Assembly (NCBI GenBank): GCA_050084985.1 | Contig: JBITNC010000001.1 | Location: 72,044,001 to 72,108,000, forward strand | Direction: 5' to 3' | DNA length: 64,000 nucleotides | Source of the DNA: Nageia nagi | Lineage: Eukaryota > Pinophyta | Shown here: positions 22,201 to 35,256 of the stretch, one piece after another | How positions within the stretch are numbered: the first letter of the stretch is position 1 | Layout of the letters: the number at the start of each line of letters is the position of its first letter | Translations under genes and position numbers: made by a program | The notes under the pieces: generated by a model | Database searches by the model: none | Told to the model about the DNA's origin: nothing | The model's input: the letters and a program-made list of their open reading frames with translations, nothing else

Positions 22201-23920
22201 CTTGTGGTATTTTGTAGACTATGTTATTTATTTTTTGAGATAGTGGAGGGCATGATCATTTCCTATGTTTAGACATGCTAGTACTAGGCTTATTTGTTGA
22301 TGACCTTATTTATTTTTGGATCATGAATATTATGATTGATAGTTAGTTTTTTTGGATTGATGTGATGAATAGCTTATGTAATGGACATTGTAGCCTAGAC
22401 TTCTATATGCATGTTTTGGTATCAATTTCATGTATACTAATTTTTTACATTTGCATGTGTTTACTTCTTAATATGTAGATGTATGAATGTTTAATTTCCA
22501 TGCTTTTATTAGCTTTGTTTATGTAAAGTAATATTTACATAGGAATGGTATGTTTGTAACATAATATTTGAGTCATAGGAGAATAGAATCAAATGCATCA
22601 TTTTCCATTTTCTTGGCTACTTTTATACATGTCTTAGAAAAAATATAGTAGTATAAACATACGTAGTAACATGGATGGTGTGGATGCATGGATGTCAAAC
22701 ATACAAGATTTCCAAAATACTTATGGATGTATGGATTCTTGATGGGTACACATATATACACATGGATAAATGGTATGTAAAAATATTTTTAGGAATGTAT
22801 GAAACTTAATGACCTAAGGTAATTATGAATGATATAATAATTTAGACATACACCTTAATGCTTTGGAAACTTATCAAGCTTTATAATAATAATAATTCTA
22901 TATAATATTATGTAATGAATGAATATTAATAAATAAAGAAGTGTAATGAATAACACCTTCAATACCTAGTTTCATCAATTGATCTTTTGCTTTAGTCTCA
23001 TATACTAAGGATGATATAAAACAAGAATATATAATATAATTAAGTTTACCATAGATCCATGTGTGTGCAATGATGTTCATTTCCTTCTCTTGAAATTTTT
23101 AAATTGAATACCCCAAGATTATAAATTATGAGGTATGATTCTTCTTATGTTTTTGTAAGGTAGACTTCACTACCAAAAAACATCCATAGCCTTGGTGAAG
23201 GTTAACGCTTCATCTTGTTATAGCCTTGTTCTATTTCTAGTTGAGCATCCATAGCCCCAATAGAGGATACTGTAATAGCCCAAGAATTCTACCTTTTATT
23301 TATTTTCTTCTTTCTTTTTAGTATTTTACTGAATCTTTTTTTTTTTTCCTATCTCTTGGGTTTATAATGAAGCAAAAAAGTAGGAGAACCATACTTAAAT
23401 TTATACTTAAGAAATATCCAATTCTTGATTATTTAAAGATTTTAACATGAGAGGTGTATGGATATATTAGTACACTACCATCTATCATATTTATTTCCTT
23501 TTATCATCCCAAGTTTTTGAAATTTTGACATAGGATCTTTCAACTAAAATGAAACATGAATAGAGTATTCATTATCTACTTCCTTATTTGTAAATACAAC
23601 TATATATACTATATGGATGTATGTATGATATATGGAGATATATAGCTTAATTAGTTTCCTCTCTCATAATGGTTAATATCTAATAACTATGACATTCAAT
23701 ATGGAGGACTAAACATAATGAACAAAGTTGAATGATTATGAACACAAGGGCAGTGCACCCAGTATCCAAGATGCTTCAAAAGTATATCTCCTAAGTATAT
23801 ATACATTCATAATATTTTGTTTTATATATTTTATATTTTTTATGAATTTTTAATATTTTTGTGTTTTTTGTAATTTATAATTTTTCCTTATTTTTTTAAG
23901 GGTTTCCTAATTGGGTAAGA
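22201..23920. other. Internal region of nested element, no gene recognised
   Basis: AT-rich DNA with only short frames and a possible CACTA-like end at 23168. The region lies between the antisense ORF and the pol-proximal unknown frame. Confidence 0.4.
23168..23295 (+). mobile_element. Possible CACTA-like terminus
   Basis: It begins 'cactaccaaaaaacatccatagcc', followed by repeated '(c/t)atagcc' units: 'catagccttggtgaagg', 'tatagccttgttc', 'catagccccaata' and 'aatagcccaag'. A CACTA start with short repeated subterminal words suits an En/Spm-type end. No matching opposite end was found, so this may be a fragment or coincidence. Confidence 0.3.
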
Positions 23921-23922
23921 AC

Positions 23923-24230
23923 CTACAACAAATCATCATGGGTGAAAGCATGGAAATGCCAGTGAGTACAAATGGTATGATAAATGACCCATAGTGTAGA
24001 ATCATAGGTGACAAATATAGACATAAAATCCCTATACCAAAGGTTTATGGATAAAATATGGGCTATGGTGACTTCATCAAAAAGATCTTCTTCAAGATGT
24101 AGAAGATGTGGCCCATAGAATTTAACAAATCTAACTACCAATGGGGTAATAGGAGCATCAATCATAATCCTCCATATAAAATCAAGTTTGGACAACATGC
24201 AAATGAGATTTTAAAGGAACTCTTCATTAG
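23923..24230 (-). pseudogene. Unidentified coding-like frame downstream of integrase
   Basis: A 91-codon minus-strand frame contains DFIWRIMIDAPITPLVVRFV and HLEEDLFDEVTIAHILSINL. Its composition looks like real protein rather than chance. It lies between integrase and the 3' LTR on the sense strand of the nested element. A further coding-like piece, HGNYHPFVSHDHLVHFLEIL, occurs upstream at about 24520-24450, so a longer broken ORF may have spanned roughly 24.5-23.9 kb. I do not recognise the family. It could be an extra Tat-type ORF. Confidence 0.4.
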
Positions 24231-24559
24231 GTATATTATAAACAATACAAGTTTTCCCTAGCAAAGCTGGTGATAAAAAAAAATCTCCATCCAGTGAGAG
24301 TTCCTTGGGGAATCATAAACACAATTAGATTTATCTAATGTGGTAGTTAAGGCTACCATGAATAAAATTTGATGTTGTATATGTTTAGGAAATTGATTGA
24401 ACTAGTCCTTCTCTAACTCTAGGGTTTGGACAAGGTCTTCTAAAGGATCTCTAGGAAATGTACAAGGTGATCATGAGATACAAAGGGATGATAGTTCCCA
24501 TGGGGTAGGGGTGTTATAATGTGAAAATGCCTCCTACTGATTGGTTGGAGGAATAATGC

Positions 24560-26430
24560 AATATAGATGAATCATGATGCTTGATGTATGTAAAGTACAA
24601 TCAACCACTTGCAATGTCATATGCAAGTGTTTTAGACTTGTATAAAGTTTTTAAAAATAAAAACATATAGACATACACATATATATTCATGTAAGAAGAC
24701 TTTTCTTAATATTTTTTTAAATATTTTGAATATTTTATAATTTTTATTCAAATATGTACCTAATGATCATTTTATAATTTTATTTTTATCAAGATAATAA
24801 ATTCTTTACAACTCTCAAGTGGTGATTACCACCTTATTTTTTATGAATAACCCAAACTTTATGATCTAGGAAGTAAAAGTATGGAGGTCATACTACAAAA
24901 TGAGTAGGTCCTAGTCCTAGAATGGATGGTTGATAATGGAAAAGACACAAAATAAGAGGTAAGATTGAGGGATGATGCTTGAACTTCTTAATGATGCATT
25001 TTGGCATGGCTAATGATGTCAAAGCCTCATCACATTTAAGAAGCAAAAGATGAGATAGAATCCTTAAGGACTATGGAGATTGAGGGGAAAGTAATGATTC
25101 AAGGGGATTGCACTTTCTATGAGATTTTGTACATACTCACTTTTTACATGTTTAGGCATGACCTCATTTCTTCTTTGATTGAGGCATTCAATATTTCTTT
25201 CAAACCTTGGTTTTACATTGGTTTTTACTAAATAATGAATTGTAATTGTATATAATTTTACTATGCAAAATCAAATGGGTATTGTACTCAAGTACTAGAT
25301 CATTTATAACCTCAATTATGGAGACTAATCTCCCATAACACCAAAGGGTCATATGATCAACACAGTTTAACAACATCCTAGGTATCCCATAAGGCCAATG
25401 TAGTCAAAATAAATGGATTCAACTTGTTAGGGATTCAGCTTCCATCTAGATGTCCTTTGCTTCTAATTTGATGGTTGCCTTAAGGTTATTGAATTTTAAA
25501 TCCCATGCATTAGTTCCTCACTACTTGTAATAATTCATGGCTATAATTTCTTGAATTTATTTTAGTAAAGCAAAGAAATGGGCTATCTCATTGTAAGGAC
25601 ACTTTTGAAATGTTTGCATGTAGTGATCTTCTACGTATCTATTAATAAAATAATGATTTGTAGGATTAAATTATGTTTTTTCATTAAATTCTAGTCTTCT
25701 TGGAATTAAAGTTCTTATTTGGCTATTGCATAAAGGAGGATTGGGGAATCTTGACCTAATTCAAGAATATCATTAGTCAATTTGTTGCATACATTTAATT
25801 AATTATTGAGGCTTACAGAAAAACATCATATAAAAATCATAGACCATTTTATGATGCAAGTCTCTTGTCATTTTATCTATCCATGCAAACAAAAACTTCT
25901 CATCTAGATAGGTATTAATTATTCTATTTTGGATCCAATTGTTAAAGAAGTAATCAATTATGATCCTAGGGGTTGATGTGTGCCAGTATCAATATAACAT
26001 GTTTACCATGCAAACTAAGGTGAATTAATGTCCATAACTTAGGTAAGACATGGCTTTGTCTACATAGATCTCCAAGTTATCTCCTCAAACACTTATCTCC
26101 CACCCTTGATATCTTTTCAAAGATAGTTTTAAGGCTAGGTTCCTTGTAAATCAATAGGTATATGGAGGAAATTTCTATTTCCAATAGAAGTATATTGGAA
26201 TAATTTTGTTATAACCCTATCTCTTAAGTATCTAGGTTTTTTGTACCAAGATATTTTTCAAATGTCTCTTTGGTTGGCAATTAGATGGATGCTTTTGCTC
26301 TTTTTTGATCCCATTTTTTATTTCAAATACATTAAATATGAATAAGATTAAGAAAAGTATTTTTGTTGATTTAAAATAAAAGACTATTCATAATATATAT
26401 AATCATAAATCAAAAAGCTTATTAACTATA
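24560..26430. other. Nested element, region between unknown frame and integrase
   Basis: No recognisable coding sequence. AT-rich with short frames only. Confidence 0.4.
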
Positions 26431-26433
26431 GAA

Positions 26434-27480
26434 ACGATGAAGATGCATGATGTTTATAGGTTGATGCTCTTCATTACCTTCCATATAAACTAAATGATAA
26501 GCTTTAGATCCAAACTTTCTTTTAATTATATAGGGTCCAAACTAGTTAGGAGCAAACTTGTCATGAAGCTATCATTCCATTCAAGAAGTTTATTAGTTTT
26601 CTTTTAAACTAAATGCCCTATATTAAATTCATGAAATTTGACTCTTTTCTCAAAAGCTTTTTTAATATGATTTTGATAGGTACGCAAATGTTCTAAAGAA
26701 TTAACTCTTCTTTCATCTAAAAGTAGTAATTGATCTAATATCATTTTATGAGCTGCTTCATTTATGATATAGTCTTGTAAGGTAATTCATAGAGAGGAAA
26801 TTTCTATTTCTAAGGGTACTACTTATTCTTCCCCATACACTAAGGAAAATAAAGTTGCCCCAGTAGGAGTTTGAATACTAATTCGATAAACCCATAATGC
26901 ATGTGGAATCCTTGCATGCCAATCTCGATGGGAATCATCGATAGTTTTTAGTAAAATACTATGAATGGTTTTGTTCATAGCTTCAACTTCACCATTCCTT
27001 GGGGATAGTAAGGAATTGAGAATCTTAATTGAATATTATATCCTTTACACAATTCTTAGACTTCTTTATTTATGAAGTTTTTCCCATTATTAGTGATAAT
27101 TTGAGCAAAATTCTAAAATGGAATATGATGTGGTTTTGTATAAATTCTGCTATCTTTGGCCTTTTTGTTGAAATCATAGGGATGGATTCTACCCATTTCG
27201 TAAAATATTCTATAGCAATTATTATAAATTTATTACCTCCTAAAGAAAATAGGGTATATTTGACCTATTAAATATAATGCCCATATTGAGAATGGCCATA
27301 ATGATTACATGTGTTGTAATATATGTGAAGGTTGATTAAATAAGTTGGTGTGTTGTTGATATTTAGCACACCTTTTAACATATTCCATACAGTCACATTC
27401 CATAGTATGCCAATAATATCCCACACATATTAATCATTTTGTAATTATGGAACCACTAAAATATCCTCCACAAATTCCAT
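26434..27480 (-). pseudogene. Gypsy integrase relic (nested element)
   Basis: Integrase inserts element cDNA into the host genome. From high to low coordinates the relic shows the zinc-binding part (YWHTMECDCMEYVKRCAKYQ, about 27410-27350, where the last zinc Cys is Tyr), then WPFSIWALYLIGQIYP (about 27300-27250), then KWVESIPMISTKRP with the following core residues (about 27200). The C-terminal end is EGNEEHQPINIMHLHRF (about 26485-26435), as in Tat/Athila-type integrases. Several stops and frameshifts occur. No chromodomain was seen after it. Confidence 0.85.
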
Positions 27481-27849
27481 CATGTGCACATGAGATAGTG
27501 ATTTGTGAATTAGCCCATTCTAAACATCTAAATTATATCCTATCAAAACCCCTATGATATAAGACATCTCCTATCATGCAAAAGTGATAAGCTTTTATCT
27601 TAAATGCTTTTCTAGATGATTTCATTAAATCTTTAGGTAATACCCCATATCTTAGGAATTTAAACAATTACATATGCCACAAATTTTACCTTCTATTGTG
27701 ATGTCTAAGACTACATGTTTGAATTCATGTGATTCTATTAAGGATTGAGTGATTTGAACAATATCAATAGGGATAATTTTTTTATTAGGGTTTATGAGCA
27801 TTAAAGATCTAACGAAAGCCATAGCATTAGAAAATCTATCAGTTGATCA

Positions 27850-28230
27850 TGGTACTACTTCTAGATCATATTTTTTGAAATATGATAGTAAATTGTTTAC
27901 CAATTTCTTATATTTTTGTAGCTAAGGTTATTTACATTGGAAGAGTTATTTGACTTGGTTTACGATAAATAGTAAGTCACCAATAAATTTAAATTTTCTT
28001 AACTTTAATTTTATGGCAATCTTAATAGCTAATATTAAGGCTTCATACTCAGCATTATTGTTTGTGCATGAAAAGTTGAGTTTAAAAGAGTACAGTATGG
28101 AAAATCCTTAGGATGTAATGAACATGACACCTACACCTTCACTTTGTTCACATCTTGATCCATCAAAATATATTACCATATCCCAATCTTCTTTAGATTC
28201 TATGGGAATTTCCATTTCATCTAATTGGAA
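27850..28230 (-). pseudogene. Gypsy RNase H relic (nested element)
   Basis: RNase H degrades the RNA of the RNA-DNA hybrid during reverse transcription. The relic reads EDWDMVIYFDGSRCEQSEGV (catalytic Asp in YFDGS; about 28185-28125), then LNFSCTNNNAEYEALILAIK with the second catalytic Glu in AEYEAL (about 28083-28020), then the GDLLFIVNQVK segment where the usual catalytic Asp of GDS/GDL is retained (about 27975). Stops interrupt the linking parts. This ribonuclease subtype (NNxAEYEAL) is typical of plant gypsy elements. Confidence 0.85.
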
Positions 28231-28879
28231 TACATGTACATCTAGTAATTCTATGATGAGTGGATTATCATTGGGTAATGGTGCTTCTATGAGATAGTCA
28301 GCTATGATTTATCCTTTGAATAATTTATGAATTATGAAGAGTAATATAACTCAGTTAAATGCATGATCCATTTAGATTTTTTTGCATTTTGATAAGTTTT
28401 ATTCATCATATATTTCAAAGGATCTGCTTTGGTGATTACCTAAATGGTATGGTTTAGCATGTAATGTCTTAATTTTTTAGTTGCAAATACTACCACTAAA
28501 CACAACTTTTCTAAATATACATATTTAATATCATATCCAACCAAAGTCTAAATAAGATAATATATTTTTTTATTTACTATTTTTATTCTTTTATGCAAGC
28601 ATAGTTCCTAAGGTTATTTTTGTGGAAGATATATATAACAGGAATGGTTCTTTGGGATTTGGTGGTACTAAAAAAAGATAGTGCTTTATTTTATTGAATG
28701 ATTCTTGTTGTTCATTACCCTAGTGAAATGTAATCTCTTTCTTCAAGATCTTGTTAAAAGGTTTAAAAATTTTTAAAAACTAAGAAATGAAATTTCTTAT
28801 GGCTTGTAACTTACCCTATAGGCTTTGTAATTAGTTTATGTTTGAGTTGGGTAACATATTTGTTATTGCTTTTATATTA

Positions 28880-29560
28880 TTATGATATACTTCATTTTCT
28901 TGCCTAGGGATGATGAAACCTAATAATTTCCTAGATGTCACTCCAAAAACACATTTCTTTGGGTTCAATCAAATCTTATGTTCTAGTAATTGATCAAATA
29001 TTTTGATGAGTACTTTAGGATAATCTTCCTATATTTTTGATTTAGCCAATATGTCATCTACATAATCCTCTACAATATCATTCATGTAATCATGAAAAAT
29101 GTACATCATGGCTCTTTAATAGGTATCTCCATCATTGTTCTATCAAAAAGGCATTACTTTATAACACAATGTTCCCCAAGTTGTTATAAATGTAGTTTTA
29201 TGTTGGTCCTCTGATGCAACTTTAATTTGGTTATACCCTAAAAACCCATCCATGAGTGATAAGATTGCATGTCTTGCAGTTGAATTAACTAATCTATCTA
29301 TGTTTAGTAGGGTAAAGTTATCCTTAGGGTATACTTTGTTCATATCTCTAAAGTCTATACATATTTGAATCTTCCCAATAGAATTTTAAATTGGTACCAT
29401 ATTAGAAATCCAATCAAAATAATTAATGGAATGGATAAACTTAACTTCCAAAAGTTTTCAGAACTCTTCTTTTACCATCAAGGAAATTATAGGATGCATT
29501 TTTCATAATTTCTATTTAATAGTTTTTACACCTTCCTTTATACCAATATTATGCACTACT
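28880..29560 (-). pseudogene. Gypsy reverse transcriptase relic (nested element)
   Basis: Reverse transcriptase copies element RNA to DNA. The open piece 29343-29143 carries NKVYPKDNFTLLNIDRLV, LSLMDGFLGYNQIKVA (catalytic Asp in the MDG motif) and FITTWGTLCYKVMPF. After two in-frame stops it continues RAMMYIFHDYMNDIVEDYVDDILAKS, with the YVDD catalytic motif encoded at 29064-29053, then LNPKKCVFGVTSRKLLGFI. The order and spacing are those of plant Ty3/gypsy RT, closest in wording to Tat-type elements. Confidence 0.9.
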
Positions 29561-30439
29561 AAGTTAGGATTGAGTCTAGGCATATCAGCATATGACCATG
29601 CAAATATTTCCTATTTTTCTTTGAGTATTATGATGAACTCTTTTATTTCATTTTTTGTAAGGGATTTCCCTAATTGAATGATTTTAGTATTGTTAGGATC
29701 ATCACTTAAGTCAACCTGAATGGTTTCTTCGATTAACATGTGAGATTCTTCTTCCAATTGGTTAGGTATTGGAATATTAAACATGACATCATCAATGGAA
29801 AACTCCCCTATTCCATAATTTGTTAATCTTATAGTCATAAGATAGATATTGGATAGTTCATATTTCATTGTACTATCATTATCTGATGCATTAATGGGAT
29901 AAGATACTTTTGATGATAAGGCTTTGCTTACTTCATCTAACCTTCATGATCTTTCTTCCCATGTTTGCTTCTCTAGGAGTGTTAATTCTATTTTTGGTAA
30001 TGGATCCTTATTAATATTTGGTGTATGAGGTATTTCAAGACCAATGAGCTCTTTCCCTTTTAATGACCTTAGAGAAGACATTTTTTTTCAGTATCAACTA
30101 TTAACACTTTTTTTGGAACTATAGGCAATGTAAAATAATGAATAGAAGGTAAAGCCATTTCTCCTAAAAGATGTGTATAATTGTAATGGTAGTATGGATT
30201 TTCATCTCCAAGTACACAATGTACCATCCCATCATGAATTTATTTTAGATAGTTGTGATATATTGATGGGATGCATTGCATGTCTCTAATCTAAGGTCTC
30301 CTTAAGAGTAGGTTGTATTGCGTTATATCCCCTTCAATAACTTGCAATAATATTTTGTACTATTTTAGATCCCATAGTAATAGGCAATGAGATAGATCCC
30401 ATTGTTGAGTATAAAGTATCATTGAAAACTCTTAATTGT

Positions 30440-30560
30440 AAAGAAAGTGCATATATATGTGAAAAAGGGAGATTCAAATTCTTATAGGTAGTTGTAGAAA
30501 TGATATTTATTATAGAACCTTCATCTATTAATATCCTCTTAAAAGCCCTATAATCTATTT
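30440..30560 (-). pseudogene. Retroviral-type aspartic protease relic (nested element)
   Basis: The protease cleaves the Gag-Pol precursor. The minus strand reads RILIDEGSIINIIS, matching the 'R.LIDSGSS.NII' active-site region, with the motif D-S/T-G present as DEG (30525-30517), so the Ser/Thr next to the catalytic Asp is replaced. The frame continues for more than 60 codons before a stop near 30330. Confidence 0.75.
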
Positions 30561-31099
30561 TGGCTACAATATGTAATAAAGGATCACCTTATGAATGATT
30601 TAACTACCTAATTTCATGATTATAGAAGGTAATAGTGGGTTTTTGGCTTGTCTTAATATTCCCTACAAAAGATGTAAAGCTTTTAGGTTCATTAATGTCC
30701 AACTTGATTATTTGCAACAATTTGTTTATATCTTTCCTATGATCTTTGGATTGTTGTAGTAACTCAAACAAAGACATCTTTACTTATGAATTTCTCAATT
30801 GATGTTGTAAATCTCCTTTTATTGAAACCTTAGAAGGTTGGGTTCTAGGTATATTTTATTGTATAATACCATCATTTGCTTGATTATTAGAAATATTAGC
30901 TTGTATTCCTTGCACCCTTTGGGCTCTTATAGTTATACTTACCATAACAACAAAACTAGAGGCATCTTGAAGCCCTTTATGTGTTACTTGACTTTTATGT
31001 GAATATGGCACTATGGTATTAGCTTGGTGTTGAGGAAGTACATTCTAATATATTTCTAGATTTTGATTAGGGATAGTCAATGGGTTTTCTACCTATAAT

Positions 31100-33226
31100 T
31101 TTTCTTGATCAATCAAATCTTGAACCTTATGTTGTAATGTTCTACATTTTCTGGTAGTATGACCCTTTAAATGATGGTAATGAAAATAGTCATTCTCATT
31201 GTACCATTTACTATCTCTTGCATTAGGTATTTTAGATCATATTTTAGGTAAGGTAAACATTTGATGATCCATTAATTTTTTCAAAATATCATAAAGTGAT
31301 TCAGTAAAAGGAGTAAACTTTTTGGGTGATGGTCTAAAGTTTCTCTTCTTATTTTGTGGAAAAGGTATGTTTTGCAAAGGATTTGGTTCTCCATATTTAA
31401 GATAAGAAAATTTATTAGTAGGCATTGGTTTTGTTGATTATTTTTTCCAATTTTTGTTTCTAACATAAGGTTATTTCTTTTTACCTCTTAGTTCTCCATC
31501 CTAGATTTTAACCTTTTTGATTACAATAGCTTAAGAAATGGCTTCCTCAAGTGTCTTGTGTTGTTGAATAAATAAGGTACTAGCAATAGGTATTAAAAAA
31601 CTTTGACTAAAATTTTTTAATATTTTTTCTTATGGTAGAGTATAAGACATGCTTGTCAAAATCATCGTCCATCTTGAAATAAAGCCTATCACTATCTCAT
31701 CTTAGAATTTTTGTAATCTTGTGAGTTATAGAGGTTTTATCTTTAATGTATATCCTAAAGTGTTCTAAGAACAAGTTAGCCAATTGCAAATATGATGTGA
31801 TTGTATGTTTAGTTAAGTTATTGTGCTAATCCATTGCTTTTCCAAAAAGTGTCATAGAAAAGATATGCAACATCATAGCATCATTTTTAGAAATTATGTA
31901 AGTTGAATACTTGAAGCATATTAGATGTTCTTTAGGATCTTTATTTCCTTTGAAATATTCAATTTTTAGAATTTCAAATTTTAAATGGATATCCATAATA
32001 GGAACACTTGGATGTATGGGCTCATTTCAAATTGTTTCGTAAGAAATTTTATGCTTGTTTTGTTGACATAACATTCTTTCAATCTCTATTAATCTTTCAT
32101 TGAAGCCATTACTTGGTTACATATAAGGTATAGGAATTTTACTATCCCTATTACCTTTCTTTAGTTTATTTATTGAGAATGACTGGTAACTTCTTTCAAA
32201 AGGTGTTTGTTCACCATAGTAATTTCTATTATATGGTGGAGAAGGCAAAGGAGGTTGATGTGGAGGTAACTATTATTTCCCTTATTGATATAAAGGTGTA
32301 GGAGCATGATGTTTTTGAACCTCATGTTTGGGCCAAGGGGATCTTGGAGGTTTTTGTTGCTCATGTGGTGACTCCCTTCTTCTAGGTAAGCAAAGGTTTT
32401 GATATTTGGGTTCTATGACTTTAAGGAGACAAGGATCATGCTCTAGATGTAAACTTCCTATTATCTTCCACTCTTTAATTAGATCTATTCAAAAATTGAG
32501 TTTGAATCTATTGCTTATTAGGTTTCCCTATTAGTGTTCTACTTTGATATTCATTAAACACAAGCTATTTTATAAACATGGATTTTGCCCCAATCCTCTA
32601 GGTTTATTTTGTTTCTATATATCTAGGCTATATAGAACAATTTGTTGGTTAACCTAAAGTTATTCTTGATTCTATATTGGTCTAGACACATACAATGGTA
32701 TCTCTTATACCTTATACCTTAAAGGATCAATATTTCATGTATGTTTTCATTTGGAAGTTCTATGACTCATTCTAGGGGTGGTATGGGTAGTACTAGGGTC
32801 CATGCAATGCATGATAGAAGAGGAATAACTAGTATTAAGGGTAGGTATGTTTGTTTTTAGAATATGATAAGCATAATTATACATCCTAGTATGACTCCTT
32901 GATTTAGATAGTAGAGTAGTTGTATGCATCAAAATTCTATCATCAAATTATTCCATCCTTCTAGAGATGGTGGAAGGGGTGTAATCATCTCATCTTATAT
33001 AGGATTGAATAAGATGCTCATCTTGTAGGTAACACATAACATAATCATACTTATGTATAAAATGATTCTTTTCTAATATGGCATAATCCAAATGCATTTG
33101 TGATAGGGTAACAATCCTTAAAATGATTTTTTCCTCATTACGTATTGGTGTATCTTCTGCTAGATAGGTTAAATCTAATGGAAGACTATGAGCATGAGAA
33201 GAATGAGAAATTCTTAACTGCATCAA
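31100..33226 (-). pseudogene. Gag polyprotein relic (nested element)
   Basis: Gag forms the virus-like particle around element RNA. From about 32010 to 31600 the minus strand shows a retrotransposon gag core: EYFKGNKDPKEHLICFKYS, ISKNDAMMLHIFSMTLFGKA, TSYLQLANLFLEHFRI. Near 31195-31110 a zinc-knuckle-like segment reads YFHYHHLKGHTTRKCRTL followed by QDLIDQEKL, a hallmark of this gag group. The N-terminal part up to about 33226 is Pro/Ser/His-rich and poorly conserved. Several stops and frameshifts occur. Confidence 0.8.
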
Positions 33227-34129
33227 ACATTGTCTTTCTTTGTTTAAGGTATCATCTATTTCTCAAGGAGTTCTTCTCCTTGATATATATTTGCTAGATC
33301 TATCAGATCTATAACTAGGTTTTCTTTCTTGGTAAGTTTCTTCATAGAGCTCTCATTATTGATGAGTCATTTAAGAATGAGTATTAACCATTCTCTTCTA
33401 TTTTTTGGGATTGTATTTTTTAGTTTTATTTTTATTTTTTGCTAAACAAGGATTAAAGGAAAATACACATCATTCATAGCAATTATATTTTTATTTTGAT
33501 TTATATTATCAAGAAAACAAATAAATGCACAAATAACCTATTTATAAACTTACCTTTTTGGTGTGATTATCTTATCTAATTTTGTTGATAAATTGAATTA
33601 ATTTTTCTTAATGAGTGATGTGAATTGTTTATTTTATTCTTGTTAATTTTCCTAGATTATTTTTTCTAGGAAAATGTTTAAACAAGGGTAGGATGGCATT
33701 CTATCAGAAATCTATGGTGAAATATCAGCTTAATATCAAAAGTGGTTCCCTTAGTGTAATGAGGAATGATGGATATCACTGAAGACTATCTTGATAATTG
33801 AATCCAAGCATAGCCTCCTTATTTATAGTCACTCGATGGAAAGTGATGACCTCTATCTTATAAACCCAATATTCATCTTTAGGTTTTTGGCTCTACGGCT
33901 TATGGTGTGGTTGATGGGTACATAAGAAATGTAAGAATCAATGGTTGGTCATCACCTCTAACTCATTGGTGTTTATTTTTAGAAGGTTTCATGTATATAC
34001 ATTTAACAAATAAAAGAAAATTTGGTAAATACAACCCCACCCAACATACATGTCCTTTGATTAAGTTTTATTTAATAAAAAATAAATAATGTTTCAATTA
34101 ATGAGTCTTAATCTAACCCATGAGATTCA

Positions 34130-34500
34130 TTACCCCTTTTAGTGTGATTCTTTAATCAAAGATTAATGAGATTCATTTACTCCTTTTGAGTGTGAAAGTA
34201 ATTATGTGAAGTTCATTTACCACCTCTTATAATTACATATACCTTTGACCTCCTTTTAGAGAGGTAAAATGAGATATGTAAGAACCCATTAAGTGAGTAT
34301 AAATTACCTTAAATGATATTCTTTAACTCCTCTTTGAGTCATAATCCTTTGACCTCCTTTCAGAGTGGTAAAGAAAATAGGAAGAGTATTAATGTGAAAT
34401 AAATTTCTTTAGATGAGATTAGTTAACTCCTCTTTGAGTCACAATACTCCAACCTCCTTTTGAAGTGGTAAGGTAGATAAGAAGAGTATTAGTGTGAAGG
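34130..34500. repeat. Degenerate short repeats in leader of nested element
   Basis: Words such as 'tttaactcctctttgagtcayaat' (about 34322, 34425), 'cctttgacctcctttnagagwggtaaa' (about 34252, 34348, 34450) and 'cattnaccccttttagtgtgaa' (34129, 34175) alternate through the segment. This indicates tandem duplication followed by decay. Confidence 0.5.
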
Positions 34501-35237
34501 TAAGTGCCCATCCAAGCAATTAACTAATTTAATTTATTTTAATCTACCTCAACCCTAGTAAATTAACCTTATATTCATTCCATTCTTAATAAAATTTAAT
34601 TCCTCCTTTCAAGTGCAAAAGTAATTTAATGAGAGTCCATTAACATTCTTTATGAGATAAAATGAGAAAATAAAAATAGTTCATTTACTCTTTTCCTATT
34701 GCACCCATTCTAATCACCTTTGGTCGCCTTTCAACTCAAAGGGAGAGCATAAGTCAGTTTAATGGAAAATTTTAAGTGATTTAGTTAGTGCACTCCCTTC
34801 CCAAAGAAAATAGAGATAAATAACAATCATGCAATTTAATAAAAATAAAGTAAAATAATGCATGTTACCTAAATATTCATCTACCCTTCCTATATGCAAT
34901 CTGAGAAAAGAAGTCATAGAAAAGGGGTTTATTTCCATTTTTCATTGTAGTGCCTAAGTTATGCTTTTGGAATTGATAAAAGTTGAAATGTATACCCTCT
35001 ATTTTTAGTTGTTAACATTTCGTAATTTAATTTAGAATCATTGGTGATTAGTCCTAATTGCTAGCATTTGAGTCCAGTCAATGGTGCTTGATAACAATCA
35101 CCATCAGTTACAAAGTTAGAAAATAGGAAATAACATGAAATTAGTAGCAACATCACAAAATATAAGATACCAAAACAAACTTTAAAACATAAAAAACACC
35201 ACCTCCACCTTATTTTTGATGTAGCTTGCATGTGAGA

Positions 35238-35256
35238 GGCCCTCCTAATGCCTGAA
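35238..35256 (-). other. Probable primer-binding site of nested element
   Basis: The 19 bases inside the right (5') LTR read TTCAGGCATTAGGAGGGCC on the minus strand. This resembles a 'TTTGGCGCTAGAAGGAGGG'-like string that follows the 5' LTR in many plant gypsy elements, after CG loss. I cannot assign the priming tRNA. Confidence 0.35.

Larger units (their letters stand above)
33227..35256 (-). other. 5' leader region of nested element
   Basis: No coding sequence recognised. From 34090 to 34500 the phrase 'ctcctttgagtcayaatacctttgacctccttttgagagtggtaaag' recurs in four to five degenerate copies spaced about 60-110 bp, giving a repetitive leader. Next to the 5' LTR (35256 downwards, minus strand) 'ttcaggcattaggagggcc' resembles a decayed primer-binding site. 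Confidence 0.5.
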
